This document shows, piece after piece, positions 20,368-29,479 of a stretch of 64,000 nucleotides of DNA. The notes below the pieces were generated by a model. It saw only the letters and a program-made list of their open reading frames with translations. It had not been told where the DNA came from and did not search any database. The position numbers were made by a program, and so were the translations under genes. Within the stretch, counting starts at the first letter, position 1. Each line of letters opens with the position of its first letter. Origin of the DNA: Enterobacter sp. R4-368 (GTDB taxonomy: Bacteria; Pseudomonadota; Gammaproteobacteria; Enterobacterales; Enterobacteriaceae); assembly GCF_000410515.1 (NCBI RefSeq), contig NC_021500.1:1550001-1614000 (forward strand). Reading direction: 5' to 3'.

Positions 20368-21402
20368 TTATCGGTTAAACGCCGCCTGGAAGGCGGCGAC
20401 TAACGCGTCGTTCTGCGATTGTGTCAGCGTGTGGCCTTTCGGATCGATGAACTGAAGGCTGCTGCGGTTATCGAGATCGCCGACCTGCAGTTTATAGTCG
20501 CCGGAGGCCAGACCCGGATCGCGCGCGCCCAGTTCCTGCCAGCTGCTGTCAGACAGCGGCTTGTAGGTCACGGCAATGCTGCCCGTTGAGCGGGTGCTGT
20601 CGGTCACTTTCATGCCCACTTTTTCCAGCACGGACGGCAGACGCTGCCACACCACGTTAAACGGACCACGCACCACCAGCATCGGCAGACCGGTATCATC
20701 GGCAGCGCTCTGGACATTCAGCGTAGAGACGCTGCGGTTTTCCGCCGCGTTTTGCGCGTCAGTTGCGGTTTTATCCAGACCGGAGGAGATAACGTTCAGC
20801 ATTTCGGTGCTGTAACGCTGCAGCGACGCGGCGTCCGCAACCGGTTTGCCCGCCTGTTCCAGATTAACCAGCTTGACGACAACCGCCTGCTGGTAACCCT
20901 GCGGTTTCACCGAGATTTGATAACGACCACGATACTGCTGATCTTCATCCAGACGGTTCCAGTCAACCCAACCGGTGGTCAGGGTTTGCGTAGCATCGTC
21001 ACGTTTGTCGATGCTGTAGTTTTTCCCCTGAAGAATGCTGACGACCTGCGGCCACAGCGTGCTGTTGCGGCCGTTTTCGACCATCAGCGTCGCGGTGTCA
21101 CCGGTAAACTGGGTGCGCGCACCGCTCACCAGCGCCAGCGGCTGCGCTGGCGGACGAATGTCCAGCGCTTTACCTACAGCGCCACTGCCGTTAGCAACAG
21201 GAATGGTATAATCACCGTTTTGCACCGGGAGGATCATCCCTGCGGGCGCGTGAAGTTCAGCAAGCGGAGCCGCATCCAGATAGGATTCGTCACCGCTAAC
21301 CTGACGCTTATAACGTGAATCGGAACTACAGGCGGCGAGCAACATCACAAGTGAAACACCCGCTACCTTCGCCAGGCGCGACTTCTGTACTGAGTAAGCC
21401 AT
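20368..21402 (-). CDS. bamC: Outer membrane assembly lipoprotein BamC
   Basis: Lipoprotein subunit of the Bam complex, which folds beta-barrel proteins into the outer membrane. The start at 21402 ([13 protein letters not shown]) is the second of two adjacent ATG codons and matches E. coli, giving 344 residues. The signal sequence ends in lipobox LLAAC with Cys25 the lipidated residue. The unstructured N-terminal lasso ([18 protein letters not shown]) that binds BamD follows, then two helix-grip domains. It lies 16 bases after dapA on the same strand; dapA-bamC is the conserved operon. Confidence 0.96.
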   Translation of the reverse strand: MAYSVQKSRLAKVAGVSLVMLLAACSSDSRYKRQVSGDESYLDAAPLAELHAPAGMILPVQNGDYTIPVANGSGAVGKALDIRPPAQPLALVSGARTQFTGDTATLMVENGRNSTLWPQVVSILQGKNYSIDKRDDATQTLTTGWVDWNRLDEDQQYRGRYQISVKPQGYQQAVVVKLVNLEQAGKPVADAASLQRYSTEMLNVISSGLDKTATDAQNAAENRSVSTLNVQSAADDTGLPMLVVRGPFNVVWQRLPSVLEKVGMKVTDSTRSTGSIAVTYKPLSDSSWQELGARDPGLASGDYKLQVGDLDNRSSLQFIDPKGHTLTQSQNDALVAAFQAAFNR

Positions 21403-21418
21403 CAAATCTCCCTAAACT

Positions 21419-22297
21419 TTACAGCAGACCGGCATGCTTAAGCGCAGTGCGGACAACGTCACGACCGTGGTCGGTGATGGGCGTCATCGGCAGACGCAGC
21501 GTGTCGGTTGCTACAAGCCCCAACTCCATACATGCCCATTTGACTGGGATCGGATTGGGTTCGACAAATAGTTTGTTGTGTAACGGCATCAAACGCTGGT
21601 TGATCACGCGTGCTTCGGCGTAATTCCCCTCGGCCGCCAGTTTGCACATGTCAGCCATATCACGCGCCGCCACGTTGCTGGTCACGGAAATCACACCGTC
21701 ACCGCCGAGCTGCATAAAGTCCAGCGCGGTGGCATCGTCGCCGCTCAGCAGAATAAAGTCGTCTGAAACCAGCTCTTTGATCTGGTGAACACGACTTAAG
21801 TTCCCGGTCGCTTCCTTAATACCGATAATATTTTTAATTTTCGCCAGGCGACCCACGGTTTCCGGCAGCATATCGCAGCCGGTACGCGACGGCACATTAT
21901 ACAGAATTTGCGGCAGGTCAGTATGTTCGGCGATGGCTTTAAAATGCTGGAACAGCCCTTCCTGAGTCGGGCGGTTGTAGTAAGGCGTAACGGTCAGGCA
22001 ACCCACCACACCGCTGTCGTTGAAACACTGGGTCAGGCTGATGGCTTCTGCGGTAGCGTTCGCGCCCGTCCCGGCAATCACAGGGATGCGCCCGTCGGCC
22101 AGTTCAACCGTCATCTTCACCACGTCGGCATGTTCATCATGGCTCAGCGTGGCGGATTCACCGGTAGTCCCTACCGAAACGATCGCCGTGGTTCCGTTGG
22201 CGACATGGTAATCAATCACTTTTTTCAGGCTTGACCGGCAGACTTTACCTTGCGAATCCATCGGCGTAATAAGCGCGACAATACTTCCCGTGAACAT
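21419..22297 (-). CDS. dapA: 4-hydroxy-tetrahydrodipicolinate synthase
   Basis: First enzyme of the diaminopimelate/lysine branch, condensing pyruvate with aspartate semialdehyde. The 292 residues match the E. coli enzyme length. The Schiff-base lysine is in [11 protein letters not shown], the catalytic tyrosine in [11 protein letters not shown], and the threonine pair in [11 protein letters not shown]. Lysine feedback residues in the dimer interface cannot be judged here. It is transcribed away from gcvR, whose start codon is 146 bases upstream, and is followed by bamC. Confidence 0.96.
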   Translation of the reverse strand: MFTGSIVALITPMDSQGKVCRSSLKKVIDYHVANGTTAIVSVGTTGESATLSHDEHADVVKMTVELADGRIPVIAGTGANATAEAISLTQCFNDSGVVGCLTVTPYYNRPTQEGLFQHFKAIAEHTDLPQILYNVPSRTGCDMLPETVGRLAKIKNIIGIKEATGNLSRVHQIKELVSDDFILLSGDDATALDFMQLGGDGVISVTSNVAARDMADMCKLAAEGNYAEARVINQRLMPLHNKLFVEPNPIPVKWACMELGLVATDTLRLPMTPITDHGRDVVRTALKHAGLL

Positions 22298-22442
22298 GGG
22301 CCATCCTCTGTGCGAACAAGATTCTCAATGGTACGTGCGGTGCCGTCAGAAAAGCAAGAGACCTGAGGCTCTGTGGCGGTTGTATGCCGGTTTTTTTTAT
22401 GCTTTCCTTATGATTACCTCATGTTTGACAGGAAGCTCAGGT

Positions 22443-23015
22443 TTGACAACCTCATCACAACACTTTTTGGTTATCACTGCGCTGGGGGCCGACCGGCCTG
22501 GCATTGTGAACACGATCACACGCCACGTCAGCAGCTGCGGCTGTAATATCGAAGACAGCCGTCTGGCGATGCTGGGGGAAGAGTTCACGTTTATAATGCT
22601 GCTATCGGGTTCGTGGAACGCCATCACCCTTATCGAATCGACGTTGCCGCTGAAAGGCGCCGAGCTGGATTTGCTGATTGTGATGAAACGTACCGATGCC
22701 CGTCCGCGTCCTGATATGCCAGCCACCGTGTGGGTGCAGGTTGAAGTCCCCGATTCGCCCCACCTGATTGAGCGTTTCACTGCGCTTTTCGACGCACACG
22801 AAATGAATATTGCGGAGTTAGTCTCCCGTACACAGCCCGGTAATCTTACCGTTGCGCCAACGTTATTTATCCAGATAACCGCTCATAGCCCCGCGTCACA
22901 GGACGCGTCAAATATTGAGCAGGCGTTCAAAGCCCTATGTACAGAATTGAACGCGCAAGGCAGTATAAACATCGTCAACTATTCCCAGCATGATGAACAG
23001 GATGGAGTTAAGTAA
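22443..23015 (+). CDS. gcvR: Glycine cleavage regulator GcvR
   Basis: ACT-domain protein that binds GcvA and blocks activation of the gcvTHP operon when glycine is low. With TTG 22443 as start, it has 190 residues and begins MTTSSQHFLVITALGADRPG, in register with E. coli GcvR. AGGAAG at 22430-22435 is well spaced for this TTG. The frame extends upstream to 22290, but that part overlaps the dapA start region and is not conserved. Two ACT domains are visible, starting at FLVITALGADRPGIVNT and at WVQVEVPDSPHLIERFT. It overlaps bcp by one base (TAATG). Confidence 0.92.
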   Translation: MTTSSQHFLVITALGADRPGIVNTITRHVSSCGCNIEDSRLAMLGEEFTFIMLLSGSWNAITLIESTLPLKGAELDLLIVMKRTDARPRPDMPATVWVQVEVPDSPHLIERFTALFDAHEMNIAELVSRTQPGNLTVAPTLFIQITAHSPASQDASNIEQAFKALCTELNAQGSINIVNYSQHDEQDGVK

Positions 23016-23485
23016 TGAATCCACTGAAAGCCGGTGATATCGCACCGAAATTTAGCTTGCCCGATCAAGACGGTGAACAAGTAAATTTGGCCGACTTCCA
23101 GGGACAGCGTGTTCTGGTCTATTTCTACCCGAAAGCCATGACACCAGGCTGTACTGTCCAGGCCTGTGGCCTGCGCGATAACATGGATGAGTTAAAGAAA
23201 GCGGGTGTGGAAGTGCTGGGTATCAGCACCGACAAACCAGAGAAACTTTCCCGCTTTGCCGAAAAAGAGCTGCTCAACTTTACGCTGCTCTCTGATGAAG
23301 ACCACCAGGTCTGCGAGCAGTTTGGCGTCTGGGGTGAAAAAACCTTTATGGGTAAAACCTACGACGGCATCCACCGTATCAGCTTCCTCGTGGATGCTGA
23401 CGGTAAAGTTGAACATGTGTTTGATGACTTCAAAACCAGCAATCACCACGACATCGTGGTTAACTGGCTGAAAGAGAACGCCTGA
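23015..23485 (+). CDS. bcp: Thiol peroxidase Bcp (atypical 2-Cys peroxiredoxin)
   Basis: Cytoplasmic peroxiredoxin of 156 residues that reduces hydrogen peroxide and organic hydroperoxides using thioredoxin. The peroxidatic cysteine is in KAMTPGCTVQACGLRD and the resolving cysteine is five residues later in the same motif. FTLLSDEDHQVCEQFGVWGEK and GIHRISFLVD are also typical. Its start codon overlaps the gcvR stop, so the two are translationally coupled, as in E. coli. Confidence 0.95.
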   Translation: MNPLKAGDIAPKFSLPDQDGEQVNLADFQGQRVLVYFYPKAMTPGCTVQACGLRDNMDELKKAGVEVLGISTDKPEKLSRFAEKELLNFTLLSDEDHQVCEQFGVWGEKTFMGKTYDGIHRISFLVDADGKVEHVFDDFKTSNHHDIVVNWLKENA

Positions 23486-23505
23486 CAGCAACGCACCTTT
23501 TCTCA

Positions 23506-23532
23506 GGGCGGCCCGATCGGGTACGCCCCTTT
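23506..23532 (+). terminator. Possible terminator after bcp
   Basis: GGGCG at 23506-23510 pairs with CGCCC at 23524-23528, with a nested CCCGATCGGG palindrome, 20 bases after the bcp stop. The tail is C/T-rich rather than a clean T-run. Confidence 0.4.
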
Positions 23533-23584
23533 CCTTTGCCTCCCCCCTGCAAATAGTTGACCGCGATCACACTTCCCACCCTGA

Positions 23585-23604
23585 TGTCGACACTTGTGCC
23601 GACA
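23585..23604 (+). promoter_or_regulatory. Palindrome, candidate HyfR/FhlA activator site
   Basis: TGTCGACACTTGTGCCGACA is a 20-bp inverted repeat with 8 of 10 pairs matching. Its centre lies about 128 bases before the expected hyfA transcript start, a normal distance for a sigma-54 activator site. HyfR or FhlA binding is inferred, not shown. Confidence 0.5.
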
Positions 23605-23696
23605 GGTTAATTTTCGCTCTACGCTGACCATCACTTTTGTTCGCCCCTCGATCCTCAAAATCATACAACCATTTGAAATTTAAACATTTATAACTT

Positions 23697-23712
23697 TGGC
23701 ACAGCTTATGCT
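23697..23712 (+). promoter_or_regulatory. Sigma-54 promoter of the hyf operon
   Basis: TGGCACAGCTTATGCT carries the -24 GG (23698-23699) and -12 GC (23710-23711) exactly ten bases apart, close to the TGGCAC-N5-TTGCA consensus. It lies 43 bases before hyfA. The E. coli hyf operon is known to be sigma-54 dependent and driven by HyfR or FhlA. Confidence 0.85.
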
Positions 23713-23754
23713 AAAGCAGGCTCAATGTTTTTATCTCGATTCCAGGGAGCCGAA

Positions 23755-24375
23755 ATGAACCGCTTTGTGATTGCCGATCCCGAGTGGTGTATAGGATGCA
23801 ATACCTGCCTTGCCGCCTGCTCGGATGTGCATAAAAGCCAGGGACTGCAACACCATCCCCGGCTGACACTCGTGCGCACCCCCACCAAAACCGCGCCGAT
23901 ACTGTGCCGCCACTGTGACGACGCGCCATGCAAACAGGTGTGTCCGGTTAATGCCATTTCGTTTCGGGATGATGCCGTTTATCTCAACGAAACGCTGTGC
24001 ATTGGCTGCAAACTGTGTGGGCTGGTGTGTCCGTTCGGGGCGATCACGCCCGCCGGCAGCCGCCCGCTCAATATTCCCGCCCGTTACGAGCATCACATTG
24101 CCGAAGAACAATTACGCGATGTACCCGGCAGTGCGCCCAACGATCACCCCTTTTTACGCTGGAACGCGGGGGTGCAAACCATCGCGGTGAAATGCGATCT
24201 CTGCGCGTTTCTGCCCGAAGGCCCAGCCTGTGTTCGGGCTTGCCCCACGCAGGCGCTGCATCTGGAAACGGAAAACACACTGCATAAACAGCTCAAGGCC
24301 CGTCGGGAGCTGGCCGCGCTGAGTTCAACCGATGTGACCTTCCCTTCTCTTCCCTCTTCGCCGGAGCAACGCTAA
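23755..24375 (+). CDS. hyfA: Hydrogenase-4 ferredoxin subunit HyfA
   Basis: Electron-transfer subunit of hydrogenase 4 (formate hydrogenlyase-2 type), 206 residues. Four cysteine sets for 4Fe-4S clusters are visible: CIGCNTCLAAC, CRHCDDAPCKQVC, CIGCKLCGLVC and CDLCAFLPEGPACVRAC. It probably passes electrons from a formate dehydrogenase to the hydrogenase core. ATG 23755 (MNRFVIADPEWC) is chosen by similarity to E. coli HyfA and HycB; GGGAG lies just before it. It is the first gene after the sigma-54 promoter and overlaps hyfB by one base. Confidence 0.94.
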   Translation: MNRFVIADPEWCIGCNTCLAACSDVHKSQGLQHHPRLTLVRTPTKTAPILCRHCDDAPCKQVCPVNAISFRDDAVYLNETLCIGCKLCGLVCPFGAITPAGSRPLNIPARYEHHIAEEQLRDVPGSAPNDHPFLRWNAGVQTIAVKCDLCAFLPEGPACVRACPTQALHLETENTLHKQLKARRELAALSSTDVTFPSLPSSPEQR

Positions 24376-26396
24376 TGGATGCCCTGCAATTATTGATGTG
24401 GTCAATCGTGGTGTACGTCGCCGGAGGCTTCCTGTCGTTGTTGCTTGCCCGCAGTCAGGAACTGGCGATCAACGTCGCCGGGATCGCTACCATGATCGGC
24501 GGCGTGCTGGGGATCGCCAGCGCCCTGAGCGCATTGCACGGCGGTGTGCCGCTGAGTTTTCAGGCCATCGGCCCGTTTGATTTCGCCCATTTCGTGGTGC
24601 GCATGGATAACCTGAGCGCCTTTATGGTGCTCGTTATCTCACTGCTGGTCACGTTGTGCGGTCTCTATTCACTGGCCTATGTGCGGGAATACATCGGCAA
24701 AGGTGCCGGGGCGATGGGCTTTTTTATGAACCTGTTTATCGCCTCAATGGTCGGTCTGGTGGTGATGGATAACGCGTTCTGGTTCATCGTGCTGTTTGAA
24801 ATGATGTCCCTCGCCTCGTGGTTTTTGGTTATCACTGACCAGGATGAAGAGTCGATCCGCGCCGGGATGCTCTACTTCTTTATCGCCCATGCCGGGTCGG
24901 TACTGATTATGATCGCCTTCTTCCTGATGTGGCGGCAGAGCGGCAGCCTCGATTTCGCCAGTTTCCGCACGCTCACACTTGAACCGGGCACCGCGTCAGC
25001 GGTCTTCCTGCTGGCCTTTTTCGGTTTTGGTGCCAAAGCCGGGATGTTACCGCTGCACAGTTGGTTGCCGCGTGCCCATCCGGCAGCACCGTCGCATGCG
25101 TCGGCGCTGATGTCGGGCGTGATGGTGAAAATTGGTATCTTCGGCATTATCAAAGTCGGTATCGACCTGCTCGGTCACAGCGGTATTCCGTTATGGTGGG
25201 GCGTGGTGGTGCTGGCTTTTGGCGCGGTGTCGTCGGTGCTTGGCGTGCTCTACGCGCTGGCAGAGCACGACATCAAACGCCTGCTGGCATGGCACACCGT
25301 CGAGAACATCGGCATCATTTTGCTGGGCGTCGGCGTCGGCATGGCGGGCATCGCTTTACATCAACCGGTGATTGCCGCCATCGGCCTGCTCGGCGCGCTG
25401 TTCCACCTGCTTAACCACGCGCTGTTTAAAGGCCTGCTGTTTCTGGGCGCAGGCGCGATCATCTTTCGTCTGCATACCCGCGATATGGAAAAAATGGGGG
25501 CGCTCGGTAAACGGATGCCGTGGACAGCGGGCGCATTTCTGGTGGGCTGTCTCGCCATTTCCGCGATGCCGCCGCTGAACGGCTTTATCAGCGAGTGGTA
25601 TACCTATCAGTCGTTGTTCTCCCTGACCCGCATTGACGCCATCATCCCGCGCCTCGCCGGCCCCATTGCCATTGTGATGCTGGCGATCACCGGTGCGCTG
25701 GCGGCAATGTGTTTTGTGAAAGTTTACGGCGTCAGTTTTTGCGGCAATGCGCGCAGTGAAAAAGCCGATCAGGCACGCGAAGTGCCGTGGCCGATGGTTG
25801 CCGCCATGTCCGTGCTGGCGCTGCTGTGCGTCGTGCTCGGCGTGGGCGCAAGCTGGGTGGCCCCGCAGTTAATGCATATCGCGCTGAGCTTAACGCCACC
25901 AGCAATGCTTGCCGCCGCTGAAGGCGCAACGCTTATCCCCGGAGATGCGCAGCAAGCGATGCTGACGCCTTCCACCGTGTTCCTGCTGTTACTGCTTTTG
26001 CCCCTGCTGCCCGGCGTGCTGTGGTTTCTCAACCGCCAGACGCGCGGCGCGTTTCGCCGCAGCGGCGATGCCTGGGCCTGCGGTTACGCGTGGGAAAAAG
26101 GCATGGCCCCTTCCGCAGGCAGCTTTACCCAGCCGCTGCGCGTGATGTTCGGCCCGCTTTACCAGCTACGTAAACAGCTCGATCCGGCTCAGCCCTTACA
26201 GCGCAGCCTGGGCGGTGTTACGCAGGCGGCAACGCGTACGGAGCCGTTCTGGGACGAGAAAATTATTCGCCCGCTGGTTAGCGCGACGCAGCGCGTGGCC
26301 CGCGTGGTGCAGTACCTGCAAAGCGGCGATTTCCGGCTCTACTGCCTGTATGTGATTGCCGCGCTGGTGATCCTGCTGCTGACGATCGCGCTGTGA
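24375..26396 (+). CDS. hyfB: Hydrogenase-4 membrane subunit HyfB
   Basis: A 673-residue integral membrane protein of the NuoL/MrpD proton-translocating family. Many transmembrane helices are visible. The typical sequence FFGFGAKAGMLPLHSWLPRAHPAAPSHASALMSG holds the lysine and histidine of the antiporter-type half-channel (given here in part: AKAGMLPLHSWLPRAHP). A long C-terminal region with DPAQPLQRSLGG resembles the HycC/HyfB tail. It starts on the last base of hyfA. It anchors the complex in the inner membrane and may pump ions. Confidence 0.93.
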   Translation: MDALQLLMWSIVVYVAGGFLSLLLARSQELAINVAGIATMIGGVLGIASALSALHGGVPLSFQAIGPFDFAHFVVRMDNLSAFMVLVISLLVTLCGLYSLAYVREYIGKGAGAMGFFMNLFIASMVGLVVMDNAFWFIVLFEMMSLASWFLVITDQDEESIRAGMLYFFIAHAGSVLIMIAFFLMWRQSGSLDFASFRTLTLEPGTASAVFLLAFFGFGAKAGMLPLHSWLPRAHPAAPSHASALMSGVMVKIGIFGIIKVGIDLLGHSGIPLWWGVVVLAFGAVSSVLGVLYALAEHDIKRLLAWHTVENIGIILLGVGVGMAGIALHQPVIAAIGLLGALFHLLNHALFKGLLFLGAGAIIFRLHTRDMEKMGALGKRMPWTAGAFLVGCLAISAMPPLNGFISEWYTYQSLFSLTRIDAIIPRLAGPIAIVMLAITGALAAMCFVKVYGVSFCGNARSEKADQAREVPWPMVAAMSVLALLCVVLGVGASWVAPQLMHIALSLTPPAMLAAAEGATLIPGDAQQAMLTPSTVFLLLLLLPLLPGVLWFLNRQTRGAFRRSGDAWACGYAWEKGMAPSAGSFTQPLRVMFGPLYQLRKQLDPAQPLQRSLGGVTQAATRTEPFWDEKIIRPLVSATQRVARVVQYLQSGDFRLYCLYVIAALVILLLTIAL

Positions 26397-26409
26397 GGAG
26401 GAGACAACA

Positions 26410-27357
26410 ATGTTAGAACAGACATCTGCGTGGTCACTCGGGCTATTTGCCCTCTGCCAGGCAGCCCTATTGCTGGCGCTGACCCCGCTGTTTACCGGGG
26501 TTTCCCGGCAAATCCGCGCCCGCATGCACTCCCGAAAAGGGCCGGGGATCTGGCAGGATTACCGCGACTTACAAAAGCTGCTGAAACGCCAGGCTGTCGC
26601 ACCGGCTTCCTCCGGCCTGATGTTTCGCGCCATGCCGTGGGTGTTGCTCAGCAGCATGCTGCTGGTGGCGATGACGCTGCCGCTGTTTATCCGTACCGCG
26701 CCGTTTGCCGGAGCGGGCGACTTAATCACCCTGATTTATCTCTTTGCCCTGTTCCGTTTCTTCTTTGCCCTTTCCGGGCTGGATACCGGCAGCCCCTTCT
26801 CCGGCCTCGGCGCCAGCCGCGAGCTGACGCTGGGAATTCTGGTGGAGCCGATGCTGATCCTTTCGCTGCTGGTGCTGGCGTTACTGGCGGGTTCCACCCA
26901 AATCAGCGCCATCAGCAACACGCTGGCGGCGGGCTGGATGTCACCGGTCGCCACCTTTTTAGCGCTGCTGGCTTGCGGGTTCGCCTGCTTTATTGAGATG
27001 GGCAAAATCCCGTTCGACGTCGCGGAAGCGGAGCAGGAGTTGCAGGAAGGTCCACTGACCGAATACTCCGGCGCGGGTCTGGCACTGGTGAAATGGGGCG
27101 TTGGCCTGAAACAGGTTGTGATGGCCTCGCTGTTGCTGGCGCTGTTTTTCCCCTTCGGCAATGCCGTCACGCTCAGCGTAGGCGCGATGGCGCTGTCGCT
27201 GGTGATCACGCTGCTGAAACTGCTGGTGGTGTTTGTGCTGGCCTCGGTGGTGGAAAACTCGCTGGCGCGCGGGCGCTTTTTGCTGACGCACCGCCTGACC
27301 TGGCTCGGCTTCAGTCTGGCTGCGCTGTCCTATGTCCTCTGGTTAACCGGTTTGTAA
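26410..27357 (+). CDS. hyfC: Hydrogenase-4 membrane subunit HyfC (NuoH-like)
   Basis: A 315-residue inner-membrane protein related to NuoH and HycD, about eight helices. It begins by linking soluble and membrane parts of the complex. The acidic loop CFIEMGKIPFDVAEAEQELQ is the NuoH-family signature at the quinone-site position. RKGPGIWQDYRDLQKLLKR near the N-terminus is also conserved. GAGGAGA precedes the ATG, 13 bases after hyfB. Confidence 0.94.
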   Translation: MLEQTSAWSLGLFALCQAALLLALTPLFTGVSRQIRARMHSRKGPGIWQDYRDLQKLLKRQAVAPASSGLMFRAMPWVLLSSMLLVAMTLPLFIRTAPFAGAGDLITLIYLFALFRFFFALSGLDTGSPFSGLGASRELTLGILVEPMLILSLLVLALLAGSTQISAISNTLAAGWMSPVATFLALLACGFACFIEMGKIPFDVAEAEQELQEGPLTEYSGAGLALVKWGVGLKQVVMASLLLALFFPFGNAVTLSVGAMALSLVITLLKLLVVFVLASVVENSLARGRFLLTHRLTWLGFSLAALSYVLWLTGL

Positions 27358-27373
27358 GGAGCGCGGAAAAATA

Positions 27374-28813
27374 ATGGAAACTCTTGCTCTGACGACGCTG
27401 CTGCTGCCCTTTATCGGCGCGCTGGTCGTCTCGCTTTGCCCACGGAAAACCGCGCCGCGGCTTGCCACGCTCTTCGCGCTTCTGGCAACGCTTGCCACCG
27501 GGCTGCTGGCCTGGCGCTTTTACCAGGCAGGCAGTGAAACCGCGGATATGCCGCTACTGGCGACGGGTCAGGTGGTGCTGTTTGGTCTGTTAGTCGACCG
27601 CATCAGCACCCTGATCCTGTTTGCGGTGGTGTTTCTTGGCCTGCTGGTGGCGCTCTATTCGACCGGTTACCTGACGCGCAGCAACCGCGAGCATCCGCAC
27701 GACGGCAGCAACCGTTATTACGCGTTCCTGCTGGTGTTTATCGGCGCGATGTCCGGTTTAGTGCTCTCCTCCACGCTGCTCGGGCAACTGCTGTTTTTCG
27801 AGATCACCGGCGGCTGTTCCTGGGCGCTGATTAGTTATTACCAGAGCGAAAAATCCCAGCGCGCGGCGATGAAAGCGCTGCTTATTACGCACGTCGGTTC
27901 GCTTGGCCTTTATCTGGCGGCGGCCACGCTGTTTTTGCATACCCACACTTTTGCCCTGAGCGCCATCAGTCAGCTACAAGGCCCGGCGGCCTATCTGGTG
28001 TATGGCGGCATTCTGTTTGCCGCGTGGGGCAAATCCGCCCAGTTGCCGTTACAAGCCTGGCTGCCGGATGCGATGGAAGCACCAACCCCGGTGAGCGCTT
28101 ACTTGCACGCTGCGTCAATGGTGAAAGTGGGTGTCTACATTTTTGCCCGCGCAATCGCCGAAGGCGGGCACATTCCTCACACCATCAGCTGGATTGGTGT
28201 CGGCATGGCGACGCTGACGCTGGTATACGGCTTTTTGATGTACCTGCCGCAAAAAGATATGAAACGGCTGCTGGCCTGGTCGACCATCTCGCAACTGGCA
28301 TGGATCTTCCTCGCCCTGTCGCTGTCGACCTTCGGTTCACCGCTGGCCTTCAAAGCGGGGATTGTTTACATCTTCAACCACGCCTTTGCCAAGAGCCTGT
28401 TTTTCCTCGTGGCGGGCGCACTCAGCTACAGCTGCGGTACGCGTCTGATGCCGCGCTTGCGCGGGGTAATGAAGACATTGCCGCTGGCGGGCATTGGCTT
28501 TTGCGTTGCCGCGCTGGCGATCACCGGCGTGCCGCCGTTTAACGGTTTCTTCAGTAAATTCCCTCTCTTCGCCGCCGGGTTTGCCCTGTCGAATGACGCC
28601 CCGATTTTACTGGCGGTGATGATTCTGGCGCTGGTGGAATCCGTCGCCAGTTTCGGCTGGTTTATTTACTGGTTCGGGCGCGTGGTACCAGGTGAGCCGA
28701 GCGAAGAAGTGGCGCAGGCCGCACCGCTGCCGTACGCGATGAAACTGGTGCTGGTGATTCTGATTGTGATGTCGCTGTGCTCAAGCGTGATCGCTGCGGC
28801 GTGGCTTGGATAA
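27374..28813 (+). CDS. hyfD: Hydrogenase-4 antiporter-like subunit HyfD
   Basis: A 479-residue membrane protein of the NuoL/M/N family, with about 14 helices. AAWGKSAQLPLQAWLPDAME is the conserved channel segment with the key lysine, and KMVKVGVY-type and FNHAFAKSLFFL stretches follow. The Hyf complex has three such antiporter-like subunits (B, D, F), against one in hydrogenase 3. That is the basis for the proposal that it translocates protons. GGAG lies before the start. hyfE follows 11 bases later. Confidence 0.93.
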   Translation: METLALTTLLLPFIGALVVSLCPRKTAPRLATLFALLATLATGLLAWRFYQAGSETADMPLLATGQVVLFGLLVDRISTLILFAVVFLGLLVALYSTGYLTRSNREHPHDGSNRYYAFLLVFIGAMSGLVLSSTLLGQLLFFEITGGCSWALISYYQSEKSQRAAMKALLITHVGSLGLYLAAATLFLHTHTFALSAISQLQGPAAYLVYGGILFAAWGKSAQLPLQAWLPDAMEAPTPVSAYLHAASMVKVGVYIFARAIAEGGHIPHTISWIGVGMATLTLVYGFLMYLPQKDMKRLLAWSTISQLAWIFLALSLSTFGSPLAFKAGIVYIFNHAFAKSLFFLVAGALSYSCGTRLMPRLRGVMKTLPLAGIGFCVAALAITGVPPFNGFFSKFPLFAAGFALSNDAPILLAVMILALVESVASFGWFIYWFGRVVPGEPSEEVAQAAPLPYAMKLVLVILIVMSLCSSVIAAAWLG

Positions 28814-28824
28814 GGGAGTCGATA

Positions 28825-29475
28825 ATGACGGGAACACTGCTTGTTAACAACCTGGCGGGGCTGATGATGTTCACCTCGCTGCTGGTCACCTGCGCCAGAC
28901 GCTACTCCGTCTCCTGCTGGTTGTATGCCCTGCAATCGCTGGTGCTGGTCTCTATCTTTTTTACCCTGTCGCAGTTGCTGGACGCCGAACAGTTGCTGAT
29001 GTGGTCGTTCAGCGCGTTCTTCACCAAAGTGCTGCTGGTGCCGCTGATCATGGGCTACGCCTTTCGCAAGATGGCGCAATCCGGCGTTGGAGAACGGCTG
29101 TTTGGCCCGGCCACGCTGGTGCTGATGGCGGCGGCAATTGTGCTGCTGTGCTGGTTTGTGGTGCGCCCGGTGCAATTACCGATGATCGCCCAGCTCAAAC
29201 CGGCGCTCGCCGTTGCGCTCGGTCACTTCCTGCTTGGGCTGCTGTGCATTATCAGCCAGCGCAATATTTTGCGGCAGATCTTCGGCTACTGCCTGATGGA
29301 GAACGGCTCGCACCTGGTGCTGGCGCTGCTCGCATGGCGCGCGCCGGAGCTGGTGGAGATTGGCATCGCCACCGACGCCATTTTCGCGGTGATTGTGATG
29401 GTGCTACTGGCACGGAAAATCTGGCGCACCCACGGCACGCTGGATGTCAACACACTGACGGCGCTGAAGGGGTAA
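28825..29475 (+). CDS. hyfE: Hydrogenase-4 membrane subunit HyfE (NuoK-like)
   Basis: A 216-residue membrane protein with about seven helices, equal in length to E. coli HyfE. The C-terminal half ([20 protein letters not shown], then [18 protein letters not shown]) is almost the same as the E. coli protein. It is distantly related to NuoK/MrpC. ATG 28825 ([12 protein letters not shown]) is preceded by GGGAG. The frame extends into hyfD without conservation. Confidence 0.94.
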   Translation: MTGTLLVNNLAGLMMFTSLLVTCARRYSVSCWLYALQSLVLVSIFFTLSQLLDAEQLLMWSFSAFFTKVLLVPLIMGYAFRKMAQSGVGERLFGPATLVLMAAAIVLLCWFVVRPVQLPMIAQLKPALAVALGHFLLGLLCIISQRNILRQIFGYCLMENGSHLVLALLAWRAPELVEIGIATDAIFAVIVMVLLARKIWRTHGTLDVNTLTALKG

Positions 29476-29479
29476 CACC

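Noticed and set aside
23557..23570. TTGACCGCGATCAC upstream of hyfA as an FNR or CRP site
   Set aside because: Two mismatches to FNR and only one good half for CRP, about 160 bases from the expected start. Not strong enough to call.
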